64,000 nt of DNA, taken from positions 62,001 through 126,000 of the forward strand of contig NZ_JPEO01000007.1 in NCBI RefSeq assembly GCF_000753795.1, in the 5' to 3' direction. Below the pieces are notes generated by a model. That model was not told the DNA's origin. It did not search any database and worked only from the letters and a program-made list of their open reading frames with translations. Positions within the stretch are counted from its first letter, which is position 1. Each line of letters starts with the position of its first letter. Shown here piece by piece: positions 8,402 through 17,100 of this stretch. The DNA is from Shewanella mangrovi (GTDB lineage: Bacteria; Pseudomonadota; Gammaproteobacteria; Enterobacterales; Shewanellaceae). Both the position numbers and the translations under genes were made by a program.

Positions 8402-9709
8402 CTACTCGTTATCATCCGGCATCGTTAAATCAATATCGCGAATCCCCGTTTTCTGCTGGTTTGCATTCCCCTGCTCCTCTGCGGCTGATTTTTCTGCGGC
8501 GGCCAGCGCCAACTTAAGAGTTTGCCGTTTACGCAAGAACAATAACAACCCGGCACCAAGGATGAGCAGCACCAGATTACCTATAATGACTAAGGTAAGC
8601 GCAGAACTCTTAGCACTGGCCTCTTCCACCTCAGCTACCGCCGCAGCGCGTGCCGCCATCTCTTCAGCACTTGGCGGTGGTGCTGGTGGTTCAACATAGT
8701 TAAAGAAACGTTCCGGCAAGGCTACCACGATTTCACGACCGGTTTTTGTGGTACTAAATAAGGTCCCCTTAATGCGATAGCTGCCGTAATCTCTGACATC
8801 GGTTAGCACTAATTCTTTCTTTGCCGCGCCCTCTAAGCGCTCGCTGAGATTCGATTGAAATCCAGCGGGTCCCACGACAGAAAGTTCAAAGTATGATTCT
8901 TCCAACTTTAACTGCTCAGCGTCAGCCACAAGCGCCAACTCCCAAGCTTGCTCACGCGGATTTTCTGGCTCAACCACCTGAATATCAGCGGGAATTTTAG
9001 ACAACACAAACGGTTGCTGATACTGACGTTGAAACACTTCATTCTGTGCTTGGATCGTCAGTAAATAGTGACCCCAAGGTTGATTGAGATTGATATTAGA
9101 AGTGAATGTGCCATCGTCCGGCCGTTCATCAAGGTCGGCGCCGTTATCTTGGTAATTACCAACACCAAAAGTGCCTGCCGCAAAATTGGCGTCTTCCTTA
9201 TCTTGCTGAGAGGCAAAAGTCGCGTTCCACTGCACCATGTAGGCAAGTCCCGGCAAACGCATTTTTAAGTCATCACCGGTTAGCCACGCTTTAAGTTTTA
9301 GCCGTTCACCTTGATAAAGTGGTTGCGGAAAAGGTTCTACCTCAATACCGAGTTTTGAAAGGCGGACAATTTTCGAACCTTCCACAATCTTACCGGTCAA
9401 TTGCCACGGGCCAGGCGTTGGATTTTTGATATTAATCAGATCGCCACTTTCCGAGTCGGTCCACTTAACAGTGTCCGGATGGCGCGAGGAATACCATTTA
9501 CTGCCATCAGGTTGGATAATCACCACCGGCGCAGAGCCAAAGTCACGCTGTACGACGAGCGTAACTTCCTCAACCATATGATCGATGCGGAAACGGTTTT
9601 TTAATTCTGATGCTTGCGCAATGGGCACAGTATCGGCATACGCCGACATCACTGCCAGATTAGCAAGCGCCAAAACACACCAGATCACACCCCGAAAAAT
9701 TGTCACCAA
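8402..9709 (-). CDS. TIGR03503-type conserved membrane-anchored protein
   Basis: 435 residues with an N-terminal signal peptide (cleavage after about AYA) and a long extracytoplasmic beta-rich region. A proline/alanine-rich linker precedes one C-terminal transmembrane helix (LVIIGNLVLLILGAGLLLFL) and a short basic then acidic cytoplasmic tail. The layout resembles von-Willebrand/CARDB-like surface proteins, and I recognise it as the uncharacterised TIGR03503 family found in Shewanella and Vibrio. The start is TTG 9709 or GTG 9706; AGGA lies 7 or 10 bases upstream. It follows dnaQ after 16 bases and may be co-transcribed. Function is unknown. Confidence 0.8.
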   Translation of the reverse strand: MVTIFRGVIWCVLALANLAVMSAYADTVPIAQASELKNRFRIDHMVEEVTLVVQRDFGSAPVVIIQPDGSKWYSSRHPDTVKWTDSESGDLINIKNPTPGPWQLTGKIVEGSKIVRLSKLGIEVEPFPQPLYQGERLKLKAWLTGDDLKMRLPGLAYMVQWNATFASQQDKEDANFAAGTFGVGNYQDNGADLDERPDDGTFTSNINLNQPWGHYLLTIQAQNEVFQRQYQQPFVLSKIPADIQVVEPENPREQAWELALVADAEQLKLEESYFELSVVGPAGFQSNLSERLEGAAKKELVLTDVRDYGSYRIKGTLFSTTKTGREIVVALPERFFNYVEPPAPPPSAEEMAARAAAVAEVEEASAKSSALTLVIIGNLVLLILGAGLLLFLRKRQTLKLALAAAEKSAAEEQGNANQQKTGIRDIDLTMPDDNE

Positions 9710-9725
9710 GTTGCAGTCCTAATGA

Positions 9726-10463
9726 TTAATCGCGCCAGATACATTTACCCGATTTTTTTCCCACCAAATCAAGGCGCTGTTCATGCATACTTAGTTCATC
9801 GGCAGAAGCCGAGATCACTTTAAGCGCAGCACGCGCGGAATTTAATCGAATAATCCCACCAGCTTCGCCGCCATTACTTTCGCCGTCCAAACTTAAATTA
9901 AATTTCGTTTGACCACCGGTCATCACCAGATAAACATCCGCGAGGATCTCGGCATCAAGTAGTGCGCCGTGATAGTCACGACGTGAGTTATCGATATGAT
10001 AACGTTTACATAAAGCATCCAGGTTGTTTTTCTGGCCCGGATGCAAAAACTTGGCGATCTCTAATGAGTCCAATATCTGGCAAATGTCTTTTACGACAGG
10101 CCCTTGCGGCGTTAGCAAGCGAAATTCATGGTCGATAAAGCTAACGTCGAACGACGCGTTATGCGCGACAATTTCGGCACCGTCGATAAAAGCGGCAAAT
10201 TCGCCGGCGATTTGGGCAAACACCGGTTCGTTTGCCACTCTTTCGTTGGTAATACCGTGAACCGCAATCGCCTCTTCATCAATCGCCTGTTGTGGGTTGA
10301 TGTATTGGTGATAGGTGCGGCCAGTCAGGCGACGGTTAATGACTTCGACGCAACCAATTTCGATGATGCGATGCCCCTGATAAACCGGGCCACTGCCCTG
10401 ATTCATACCTGTGGTTTCGGTATCGAGAATAACCTGTCGCGTCGCATTTGAGATGATATTCAT
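9726..10463 (-). CDS. dnaQ: DNA polymerase III epsilon subunit (3'-5' proofreading exonuclease)
   Basis: 245 residues. The three exonuclease motifs are present: ExoI LDTETTG (D14, E16), ExoII HNASFD (D106) and ExoIII-epsilon HGALLDAE (H165, D170), matching the E. coli catalytic residues with small offsets. The C-terminal segment that binds the alpha subunit is shorter and Gly/Ser-rich before it. The enzyme removes misincorporated nucleotides during replication. It is divergent from rnhA with 61 bases between starts, the same arrangement as in E. coli. Confidence 0.97.
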   Translation of the reverse strand: MNIISNATRQVILDTETTGMNQGSGPVYQGHRIIEIGCVEVINRRLTGRTYHQYINPQQAIDEEAIAVHGITNERVANEPVFAQIAGEFAAFIDGAEIVAHNASFDVSFIDHEFRLLTPQGPVVKDICQILDSLEIAKFLHPGQKNNLDALCKRYHIDNSRRDYHGALLDAEILADVYLVMTGGQTKFNLSLDGESNGGEAGGIIRLNSARAALKVISASADELSMHEQRLDLVGKKSGKCIWRD

Positions 10464-10524
10464 GTATGTTGTCGCTTTTGGAACGGATAAAGCCCTTAAA
10501 TTATTGGGCTATGTTAGCAAGTTG

Positions 10525-10995
10525 ATGACTGAACTCAAACACATCCAGATATTTACTGATGGTTCTTGCCTTGGTAACCCCGGCCCTGGTGGTTATGGTG
10601 CAATTCTTAAATACAAACAACATATCAAAGAGTTGTCTAAAGGCTACAAGTTAACCACCAACAATCGCATGGAATTGTTAGCGGTGATTGTGGCGCTTGA
10701 AAGTTTAAAAGAGCCATGCAAGATCACGCTGACCAGCGACAGCCAATATATGCGTCAAGGCATTACCCAATGGATCCATAACTGGAAACGCAAAGGCTGG
10801 GTAACCTCCAACAAGACGCCAGTCAAAAACGTCGACTTGTGGAAGCGCTTAGATGCCGCATGCCAACAACATCAGATAGACTGGCAGTGGGTGAAAGGCC
10901 ATGCCGGGCATCTGGAAAATGAACGCTGCGACGAGTTAGCCCGCACAGCGGCCGAAAACAAACCGACCTTAGAAGACAGTGGTTATCAGCCTTAG
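10525..10995 (+). CDS. rnhA: Ribonuclease HI
   Basis: 156 residues. The catalytic residues are visible as D12 ([14 protein letters not shown]), E50 (NRMELLA), D72 (TSDSQY) and D136 (NERCDELA), with the loop histidine in KGHAGH. It cleaves RNA in RNA-DNA hybrids such as primers and R-loops. I start at ATG 10525, because the upstream in-frame extension (from 10411) would run back through the dnaQ start and lacks family similarity. The stop is 2 bases from the stop of the convergent LysR gene. Confidence 0.97.
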   Translation: MTELKHIQIFTDGSCLGNPGPGGYGAILKYKQHIKELSKGYKLTTNNRMELLAVIVALESLKEPCKITLTSDSQYMRQGITQWIHNWKRKGWVTSNKTPVKNVDLWKRLDAACQQHQIDWQWVKGHAGHLENERCDELARTAAENKPTLEDSGYQP

Positions 10996-10997
10996 TG

Positions 10998-11903
10998 TTA
11001 GTCCAGCGCTTTATCCAAGCGTAAAAAGTTGTCGCAAAACTCTATAAAGGCTTTCGCGAGCGGCGTAAAACTGTGGTGTTTATGCCGCAGCAGATAAAAC
11101 GGCCGCTCCAGCTGCATGCCAACCACATCGACCACATTGATTTCGCGGCGATTGAGTTCCTTTTCAATCGCGAGCTCTGACAGCACTCCCAATCCTGCGC
11201 CCTGCTTTACCGCTTGTTTTATGGCATCTGGTGTGGGAAAGGTATAACGCACTTCGGGACGCAGATTGAGCTTATTCGCGGCGTTGACGAAGTATTCTCT
11301 GGTACCCGAACCTTCCTCGCGTAATACCCATAAGGCATCACGTAGCGTTTCCGGATTCACTCTCTGACCTGCAAATGGATGGGCCGGATGGCAAAACACC
11401 TTAAGTTTGTCGTGATGCCATGCCGATACATCTATTCGACTATCGAGACAGTATCCCTCAATAAATCCTAGCTCTGCGCGAAACTCAGCAACTTCCCGTA
11501 TTACATGGCGCGAATTATCAATATTCAGATCGATATTGACCTCAGGATGCAGCTGCGAAAACGCCACCGCGGCCTTCGACAACAGAAAGTTGCCGATGGT
11601 GTTACTGGCACTGACACTCAGTGAACCCGCTAACACGGTTGCAGATGGTGTAAATGCGAGCTCGATGGCATCAACCTGCTGTAATACAGATGTCGCCAAC
11701 GGTAATAACATTGCGCCTTGTGAGTTAAGTTGCAGTCTATTGCCAATGCGTTCAAATAATCGGGTATCAAGTTGCTTTTCTAATTCTGATAGCGCCATTG
11801 AGGTTGCTGGCGCCGAGAGATTAACGCGTGCAGCAGCTTTCGCCACTTGACCAGAGCGCGCTACCGCCTCAAAAATCATCAACTGCTTTAAGGTAATGCG
11901 CAT
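10998..11903 (-). CDS. LysR-family transcriptional regulator
   Basis: 301 residues. An N-terminal winged helix-turn-helix (about 3-62; ARSGQVAKAAARVNLSAPATSMALSELEKQL) is followed by a type-2 periplasmic-binding-like effector domain with the WVLREEGSGTREYF motif seen in CysB/YeiE-like members. It lies directly downstream of the YafS-like gene (no spacer), and its stop meets the rnhA stop. In E. coli rnhA and yafS are neighbours, so this gene is an addition to that block. Effector and targets are unknown. Confidence 0.9.
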   Translation of the reverse strand: MRITLKQLMIFEAVARSGQVAKAAARVNLSAPATSMALSELEKQLDTRLFERIGNRLQLNSQGAMLLPLATSVLQQVDAIELAFTPSATVLAGSLSVSASNTIGNFLLSKAAVAFSQLHPEVNIDLNIDNSRHVIREVAEFRAELGFIEGYCLDSRIDVSAWHHDKLKVFCHPAHPFAGQRVNPETLRDALWVLREEGSGTREYFVNAANKLNLRPEVRYTFPTPDAIKQAVKQGAGLGVLSELAIEKELNRREINVVDVVGMQLERPFYLLRHKHHSFTPLAKAFIEFCDNFLRLDKALD

Positions 11904-12731
11904 CTATTTATGATCACTTTGCTTCATATTTCTGCCCGAGAATCCGCCGGTAGCCGCAGGCTGCCAACCGGCTACCCGTTTTTTATTTTTAGGCGCTATG
12001 GGTGTTAAGGGAGTATCAAGCTTGCGCGCAATAAACAAATATAAAGACCCAGTGCCGGGCAGTAGGCGTTGCTGCCACTGACGACAAAGCCGCGGATAAT
12101 TCCAATCCGGCAAAAAAGAATGAAACCCCAGACGTTCATCAGCCACAAGTTGATAGCCCAATAAGCCAAGCCAATCCTTGACCCTCGCTGGCATAAAAAA
12201 TCTACCATACCAAGGCCAACGGTTTTGATATTGAGGAAATAACTTACCTGTGTAGGCGCTACTGAATGGATTAATACCACAAATCACTAAATAACCACCG
12301 CTGACTAACACGCGGTCGACTTCACGCAAAATACGGTAAGGGTCCTGCTCAAATTCCAAAAGCAAAGGCATGAGTACCGCATCAACGCTGCAGGATTTAA
12401 GCGGCAGCTGATCAAAGTCGGCGACAACGTCAGCACGATGATCCGGAAACAGTGTAAACGTGTGGTTAATCTTACTCGCGGATGACGTCATCTCTAAACT
12501 CAAGGCACCAAGCTTGAGCAGGTGATAGCCAAAGATCCTCGGCCACCACTCTTCCAGCGCATTGTCGACTTCAGCCAACAATTGCGGGCCATTTGGCAAG
12601 GCTTCCCATCCCTGCCACAGTGATTCAGTAGTTGAGGACACGTTTAAATACCGGTCTGACCATTCATTTATTGTTAGATTAATAATGGATAGGCCATTGA
12701 GGCAAGCCGCACAGTGAGTTAAATTGTGCAC
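11904..12731 (-). CDS. Class I SAM-dependent methyltransferase, YafS-like
   Basis: Up to 275 residues. The core contains a helical entry (EWWPRIFGYHLLKLG) that resembles E. coli YafS, then a methyltransferase fold with LPLKSCSVDAVLMPLLLEFEQDPYRILREVDRVLVSGGYLVICGINPFS. The glycine-rich SAM loop is weak, as is common in this subfamily. Position between gloB and rnhA agrees with yafS in E. coli. The given start is a GTG at 12731. Comparison with YafS suggests initiation may be about 30 codons further in, for example at another GTG near 12641. Substrate is unknown. A 35-base gap separates it from divergent gloB. Confidence 0.8.
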   Translation of the reverse strand: MHNLTHCAACLNGLSIINLTINEWSDRYLNVSSTTESLWQGWEALPNGPQLLAEVDNALEEWWPRIFGYHLLKLGALSLEMTSSASKINHTFTLFPDHRADVVADFDQLPLKSCSVDAVLMPLLLEFEQDPYRILREVDRVLVSGGYLVICGINPFSSAYTGKLFPQYQNRWPWYGRFFMPARVKDWLGLLGYQLVADERLGFHSFLPDWNYPRLCRQWQQRLLPGTGSLYLFIARKLDTPLTPIAPKNKKRVAGWQPAATGGFSGRNMKQSDHK

Positions 12732-12766
12732 TGTGTCACATCAAAATAACCGACAGGAGTTTTTCA

Positions 12767-13585
12767 ATGGCTCAGTCCATTCCTTTTAAGCAATCGCATC
12801 AGGGGTTTATCGTCGCACCGATCCCCGCGTTCAATGATAATTATATTTGGGCGATTTGCGATTCATCGGGGAATGCTTGGGTAGTTGATCCGGGTGATGC
12901 TTCACCAGTTATTGACGTTTTTCAACAGAAAAACATTAGCTTAAGTGGCATTTTGCTAACCCACCACCATGGTGATCACACCGGTGGCGTCAGTGATTTG
13001 TTAGCCCATTTTGGTGATGACATTCCGGTTTATGGTCCTAAAGGATGCCATCCAGCGATTACGCAGCCATTGCAAAACTCAGGCGCGCTAACGCTTGAGT
13101 CGAAACACCACAAATTCGATATCTCCGCTAAAGCTTGGCCAACGCCTGGGCATACACTCGATCACTGGGTGTATCTATTAGATGATGCATTATTCTGTGG
13201 CGATACGTTATTTAGCTGCGGTTGCGGACGCATGTTTGAAGGTACTCCAGAACAACTCTATCGCTCGCTGGCATCTTTAGATAAGTTATCGCCGCTCACT
13301 CGCGTATATGCTGCTCATGAATACACGTTGGCCAACATCAACTTTGCGCTAATCGTTGAGCCGGAGAATCCTGAACTTCAGCAGTATGCACAAACCGTAG
13401 CGGCGGAGCGACAGCAATCTAAACCAAGCCTCCCTTCTACCATTGGTCTAGAGAAAGCCGTTAACCCCTTCCTCCATTGCACAGATGATCGTTTACAGCG
13501 AGTTTTGCAACAACAATTTCAACAACCCTGTCCAGAACCTGAGCACCGCTTAAAACTTCTGCGTCTTTGGAAAGACAACTTCTAA
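12767..13585 (+). CDS. gloB: Hydroxyacylglutathione hydrolase (glyoxalase II)
   Basis: 272 residues. The metallo-beta-lactamase metal motif T-H66-H67-H68-G-D70-H71 is intact. Further ligands sit in PTPGHTLDH and in the CGDTLFSCGCGRMFEG region. The AAHEYT motif and a C-terminal arginine/lysine-rich glutathione-binding region are also present. It hydrolyses S-lactoylglutathione to lactate and glutathione in methylglyoxal detoxification. GAC AGGAG precedes the ATG. A strong terminator follows at 13603-13642. Confidence 0.96.
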   Translation: MAQSIPFKQSHQGFIVAPIPAFNDNYIWAICDSSGNAWVVDPGDASPVIDVFQQKNISLSGILLTHHHGDHTGGVSDLLAHFGDDIPVYGPKGCHPAITQPLQNSGALTLESKHHKFDISAKAWPTPGHTLDHWVYLLDDALFCGDTLFSCGCGRMFEGTPEQLYRSLASLDKLSPLTRVYAAHEYTLANINFALIVEPENPELQQYAQTVAAERQQSKPSLPSTIGLEKAVNPFLHCTDDRLQRVLQQQFQQPCPEPEHRLKLLRLWKDNF

Positions 13586-13602
13586 CGAATCCGTTAGAAT
13601 GC

Positions 13603-13642
13603 CAAACGGCCGGTCATTGAAATCGGCCGTTTGTTTATTTTT
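13603..13642 (+). terminator. Rho-independent terminator after gloB
   Basis: CAAACGGCCG (13603-13612) pairs with CGGCCGTTTG (13624-13633) and is followed by a T-rich run (TTTATTTTT). Confidence 0.88.
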
Positions 13643-13754
13643 ATAAATAACAATAAGTTAAATATTTTCAGCACTTGCTGGTCAACTAATCAATGATTGG
13701 GTTACTGGCGGGATGAAGCTGTATTGCCTAGATCCACTTTGAGGTAAAGCGCTT

Positions 13755-15308
13755 TTGAAGCATTACAAAATCACCACCGCACTTGCGTTGCTGGCGTTGT
13801 TGTCTGGTTGTCAGACGCTGCCACAGTCAACCGACAATGTCGAAAACGAACCGATTACTGAAAATACAACCACAGCGCCCGCTGTGCCAGTAGCTGAAGA
13901 ACAGACCACCGAAGTCGTTGCCATCAGCGATGTGTGGCAACGTTTGCGACAACAGTTGCAGATGCCCATTCCCGATAAGAAGCTGATTGAGCGTTATCGC
14001 CAATGGTATATCGCCAACCCTAAGCACCTGCAACAGATTTCTGAACGCGCTGCGCCATTTTTATATCTGATTGTGGACGATATTGAAAAGCGTGGTTTGC
14101 CAATGGAACTAGCGCTACTGCCTATTGTAGAAAGTGCGTTTGATCCGTTCGCCTATTCGCCTGGTGCAGCATCAGGCTTATGGCAGTTTACCTCACCGAT
14201 GGCACGCCATTTTGGTTTGAAAATTAATTGGTGGTACGACGGCCGTCGCGATGTACCCGCTGCAACAGATGCTGCGTTAGATATGCTCGAGTATCTCTAC
14301 AACAAAACTGGTGAAAACTGGCTGTATGCGATTGCCGCCTATAATACTGGCGAAGGTCGGGTGCTCAATGCCGTCAAACGTAACGAAAAGGCCAGTAAGC
14401 CGACCGACTTTTGGTCACTGTCATTGCCTCGCGAAACCGAACGTTACGTACCACAGTTACTCGCACTAGCTGATGTTATCAAGCATGCCGAACAATATGG
14501 TATTCAGTTAACCCCTATTGATAATGAACCGGCAATACAAGTAGTGGATATTGGCAGTCAGCTTGATCTTGCTAAAGCTGCCGCCTTGGCCGATATCGAT
14601 ATCACTGAGTTACAGCGTCTCAATCCAGGGTACAATCATTGGGCAACGGCGCCAAAAGGCCCACATAAACTCGTAATGCCAAGTGACAAAGCTGATGCGT
14701 TCACAGAAGCATTAGCCGCTTTGCCGAAAGATGAACGTCTGAATTGGATTCGCTATCAAATTCAACGGGGAGATTCTCTGGGTGTCATCGCCAAGAAGAA
14801 TCGCACCACTGTCGATATTATTCGCTCAGTCAACGCCATTAAAGGGAACACTATTGTTGCCGGCAAATACCTGTTGATCCCAGTGTCGCTGCAAGATGCT
14901 GCCGATTATCCACTGTCAGCAGAGCAACGCGTGATTGCGCGCCAAAACCGCAACGCTAGTCGCTACAGCAGCAAGTATGAGGTTAAAGCTGGCGATTCCT
15001 TATGGAAGATTGCACATCAGTTTAAAGTCAGCAGCAGTGAATTGGCCAACTGGAACGGTATGTCGGTAAAAGATACCCTGCGTCCTGGGAAAGTATTAGT
15101 TGTTTGGCATCAAACAGAAAACCGCAAAGGTATTGTGCGCACGGTGAAGTATAAGGTGCGCAACGGCGACTCACTGGCACGTATTGCGAGCCATTTTAAG
15201 GTCACTGTAGGACAATTGGTTAAATGGAACCAACTGAGTCACGAAAAATATCTGCAACCTGGTCAGATGCTCACCTTATTTGTGGACGTTACTCGTTCAG
15301 ATAGTTAA
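13755..15308 (+). CDS. mltD: Membrane-bound lytic murein transglycosylase D
   Basis: 517 residues. A lipoprotein signal with lipobox LLSGC (C19) anchors it to a membrane, probably the outer one. The GH23 lytic transglycosylase domain holds the catalytic E126 in ESAFDPFAYSPGAASGLWQF and the AYNTGEGRV motif near 195-203. Three LysM peptidoglycan-binding repeats follow at about 335-376, 408-450 and 466-510. It cleaves glycan strands to 1,6-anhydro-muropeptides. The start is an unusual TTG at 13755, chosen because GAGG lies 10 bases upstream and the lipoprotein signal begins exactly there. The next gene, gloB, lies on its upstream side as often seen in Gammaproteobacteria. Confidence 0.95.
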   Translation: MKHYKITTALALLALLSGCQTLPQSTDNVENEPITENTTTAPAVPVAEEQTTEVVAISDVWQRLRQQLQMPIPDKKLIERYRQWYIANPKHLQQISERAAPFLYLIVDDIEKRGLPMELALLPIVESAFDPFAYSPGAASGLWQFTSPMARHFGLKINWWYDGRRDVPAATDAALDMLEYLYNKTGENWLYAIAAYNTGEGRVLNAVKRNEKASKPTDFWSLSLPRETERYVPQLLALADVIKHAEQYGIQLTPIDNEPAIQVVDIGSQLDLAKAAALADIDITELQRLNPGYNHWATAPKGPHKLVMPSDKADAFTEALAALPKDERLNWIRYQIQRGDSLGVIAKKNRTTVDIIRSVNAIKGNTIVAGKYLLIPVSLQDAADYPLSAEQRVIARQNRNASRYSSKYEVKAGDSLWKIAHQFKVSSSELANWNGMSVKDTLRPGKVLVVWHQTENRKGIVRTVKYKVRNGDSLARIASHFKVTVGQLVKWNQLSHEKYLQPGQMLTLFVDVTRSDS

Positions 15309-15400
15309 CAAAATTGTGTAAATGTCACGCCTCGTGGCATTTACATGATCCTATTCAAAGAACTGCATAAATATTCGTGTAGATAATGAATCGTTAAAGT

Positions 15401-15420
15401 AGTGTCACAATTTTGACACT
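15401..15420. promoter_or_regulatory. 20-bp dyad, FleQ/FlrA-box-like, upstream of the chemoreceptor gene
   Basis: AGTGTCA (15401-15407) and TGACACT (15414-15420) are perfect 7-bp arms around a 6-base spacer. TTGACA (15413-15418), a perfect -35 hexamer, overlaps the right arm. The reverse complement matches the site at 39058-39077 upstream of the cellulose operon at 17 of 20 bases. The GTCA-N6-TGAC core resembles the FleQ box of Pseudomonas; assignment to an FlrA-like protein is inference. Confidence 0.5.
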
Positions 15421-15466
15421 CTAAAAAAACGATAATATCCCTGCCTAAGACAGGAGTGCGCGAAGT

Positions 15467-17017
15467 ATGAAGCAGCAACACATAACAAATATAGAAACCC
15501 CCGTACCTGAGTCGTACCGCATTTTGTCGACCACGGATTTAAAGGGGCGTATTACCCACGTCAATGACGACTTTTGTGAAGTCTGTGGCTATGAGACCGA
15601 TGAGCTCATGGGCCATGGTCACAATATTGTACGTCATCCCCATATGCCTAAAGCCGCGTTTGCTGACTTATGGCGTGATATCAAAGATAAAAAAAATTGG
15701 ATGGGGATTGTTAAGAACCGCCGTAAAGACGGTGGCTATTACTGGGTTAACGCCTTTATTACCCCAATTTTACGCAACGGAAAAATTGTCGAATATCAGT
15801 CGGTGCGCACGACTGCTGAGCCTGCGCTCATCGCGCGGGCTGAACAATGCTATCAAGACATTGAAAAAGGTAAGCTACCGCTACCAAAAATTAACATGTC
15901 ACTGACGACCAAGGTCGCTGTCGCTTGGTTGCTCTCGGTAATCTTGCTCTGCGGTGGCTTAGCGATAGGCGGTATTTTTAGCGCCGCAGGTGTTGTCGCA
16001 TCGCTCCTGAGCATGGGCATTTTTCTCCGCAAATTTAGTAGCCGCTGCGCTCGCTTAAAAAGCCTCGCTAATGACGTTCAGGATAATGCATTGCTGCAAG
16101 CCATCTACACCAAAGACACTGATGAAATAAGCGCGGCAGAGCTTAGTTTACGAATGCGTAAAGCAGAAGTGATTGCCATTACCGCTCGTATCAACGATAC
16201 CGGTGAGCATTTAGATAAGAACCTGCAATCACATCAGCAATCAGTTGATAACAACCACAGTGAGTTATCTCAGCAAGCCGCGGCGCTTGATGAGTTAGCG
16301 GCAGCCATTAGCCAGATGAAGAGTGCAATATCTGAAATCGCCTCAACATCATCCAATACGGCGATGGATGTCAGCAACTTAGAAGCCAGCAACAGTGAAA
16401 CCATGACCGCATTACAAGCCAGTCGCGCGGCCAACGCTGAGATGAATGAATTGGTGCACACAGTGGAAGTGCAAATTGAAGCACTCGATCAGCGTTGCTC
16501 CACCGTCAACACGGTGCTGGAAGTGATTGAGCAACTCTCAGAGCAAACTAACCTGTTGGCGCTTAATGCCGCCATTGAGGCTGCACGTGCTGGCGAAGCT
16601 GGTCGTGGCTTTGCTGTTGTCGCTGACGAGGTCCGCGCACTAGCGCAGCGTTCATCAAGTTCTGCTAAGGAAATCTACGATATTGTGAAAGAGCTGAGCG
16701 ATAAAAGCCGTGAAGCTGTAATGCAGATGGGTCGTAGCAAACAGCTCGTTGAGCAAAGCGAAAAGCTCGAACAGCGTCTGGCCAGTCAGCTGCATGAAGA
16801 AGCACAAACTCTGAGCCGTATTACCGGGAATAGCCAGCAGATTGCGGTGGCAACTGAGGAGCAAGCTTACACGGTAGACCAGTTACATGAGAACACCTGC
16901 CGCTTACAGGATGGCTTGAATAAGTTGCGAGATAACAGCCAAAGTGCCACCCATCACGGTGAAGCGTTAAAAGAACAGAGCCGTCGCCAGCAAGAACTTA
17001 TCGCCCAATTTAACTAA
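15467..17017 (+). CDS. PAS-containing methyl-accepting chemotaxis protein (Aer-like)
   Basis: 516 residues. An N-terminal PAS domain (about 15-125; [31 protein letters not shown]) resembles the FAD-binding redox sensor of Aer. A hydrophobic hairpin (about 145-187) anchors it in the inner membrane without a periplasmic domain. The cytoplasmic helical bundle contains the conserved hairpin tip [34 protein letters not shown] near residue 360, which contacts CheA and CheW. It probably steers swimming by internal redox or energy state. A FleQ/FlrA-like dyad overlaps the promoter, which would couple it to the flagellar programme. GGAG-like bases precede ATG 15467. Confidence 0.93.
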   Translation: MKQQHITNIETPVPESYRILSTTDLKGRITHVNDDFCEVCGYETDELMGHGHNIVRHPHMPKAAFADLWRDIKDKKNWMGIVKNRRKDGGYYWVNAFITPILRNGKIVEYQSVRTTAEPALIARAEQCYQDIEKGKLPLPKINMSLTTKVAVAWLLSVILLCGGLAIGGIFSAAGVVASLLSMGIFLRKFSSRCARLKSLANDVQDNALLQAIYTKDTDEISAAELSLRMRKAEVIAITARINDTGEHLDKNLQSHQQSVDNNHSELSQQAAALDELAAAISQMKSAISEIASTSSNTAMDVSNLEASNSETMTALQASRAANAEMNELVHTVEVQIEALDQRCSTVNTVLEVIEQLSEQTNLLALNAAIEAARAGEAGRGFAVVADEVRALAQRSSSSAKEIYDIVKELSDKSREAVMQMGRSKQLVEQSEKLEQRLASQLHEEAQTLSRITGNSQQIAVATEEQAYTVDQLHENTCRLQDGLNKLRDNSQSATHHGEALKEQSRRQQELIAQFN

Positions 17018-17043
17018 GCCGCCTTAGTCGTGGCGCAAGCAAT

Positions 17044-17072
17044 AAAAAAGTCAGGCATTGCCTGACTTTTTT
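17044..17072. terminator. Bidirectional terminator between chemoreceptor and asmA-like genes
   Basis: AAAAAAGTCAGGC (17044-17056) and GCCTGACTTTTTT (17060-17072) form a stem with a three-base loop and T tracts on both strands. It serves the two convergent genes. Confidence 0.92.
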
Positions 17073-17100
17073 ATTGCTCCCAATGAGCGTTTTATAAAAC

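Noticed and set aside
15421..15441. Sigma-28 flagellar promoter (GATAA motif) before the chemoreceptor
   Set aside because: CGATAA is present, but no TAAA-type -35 occurs at the required distance.
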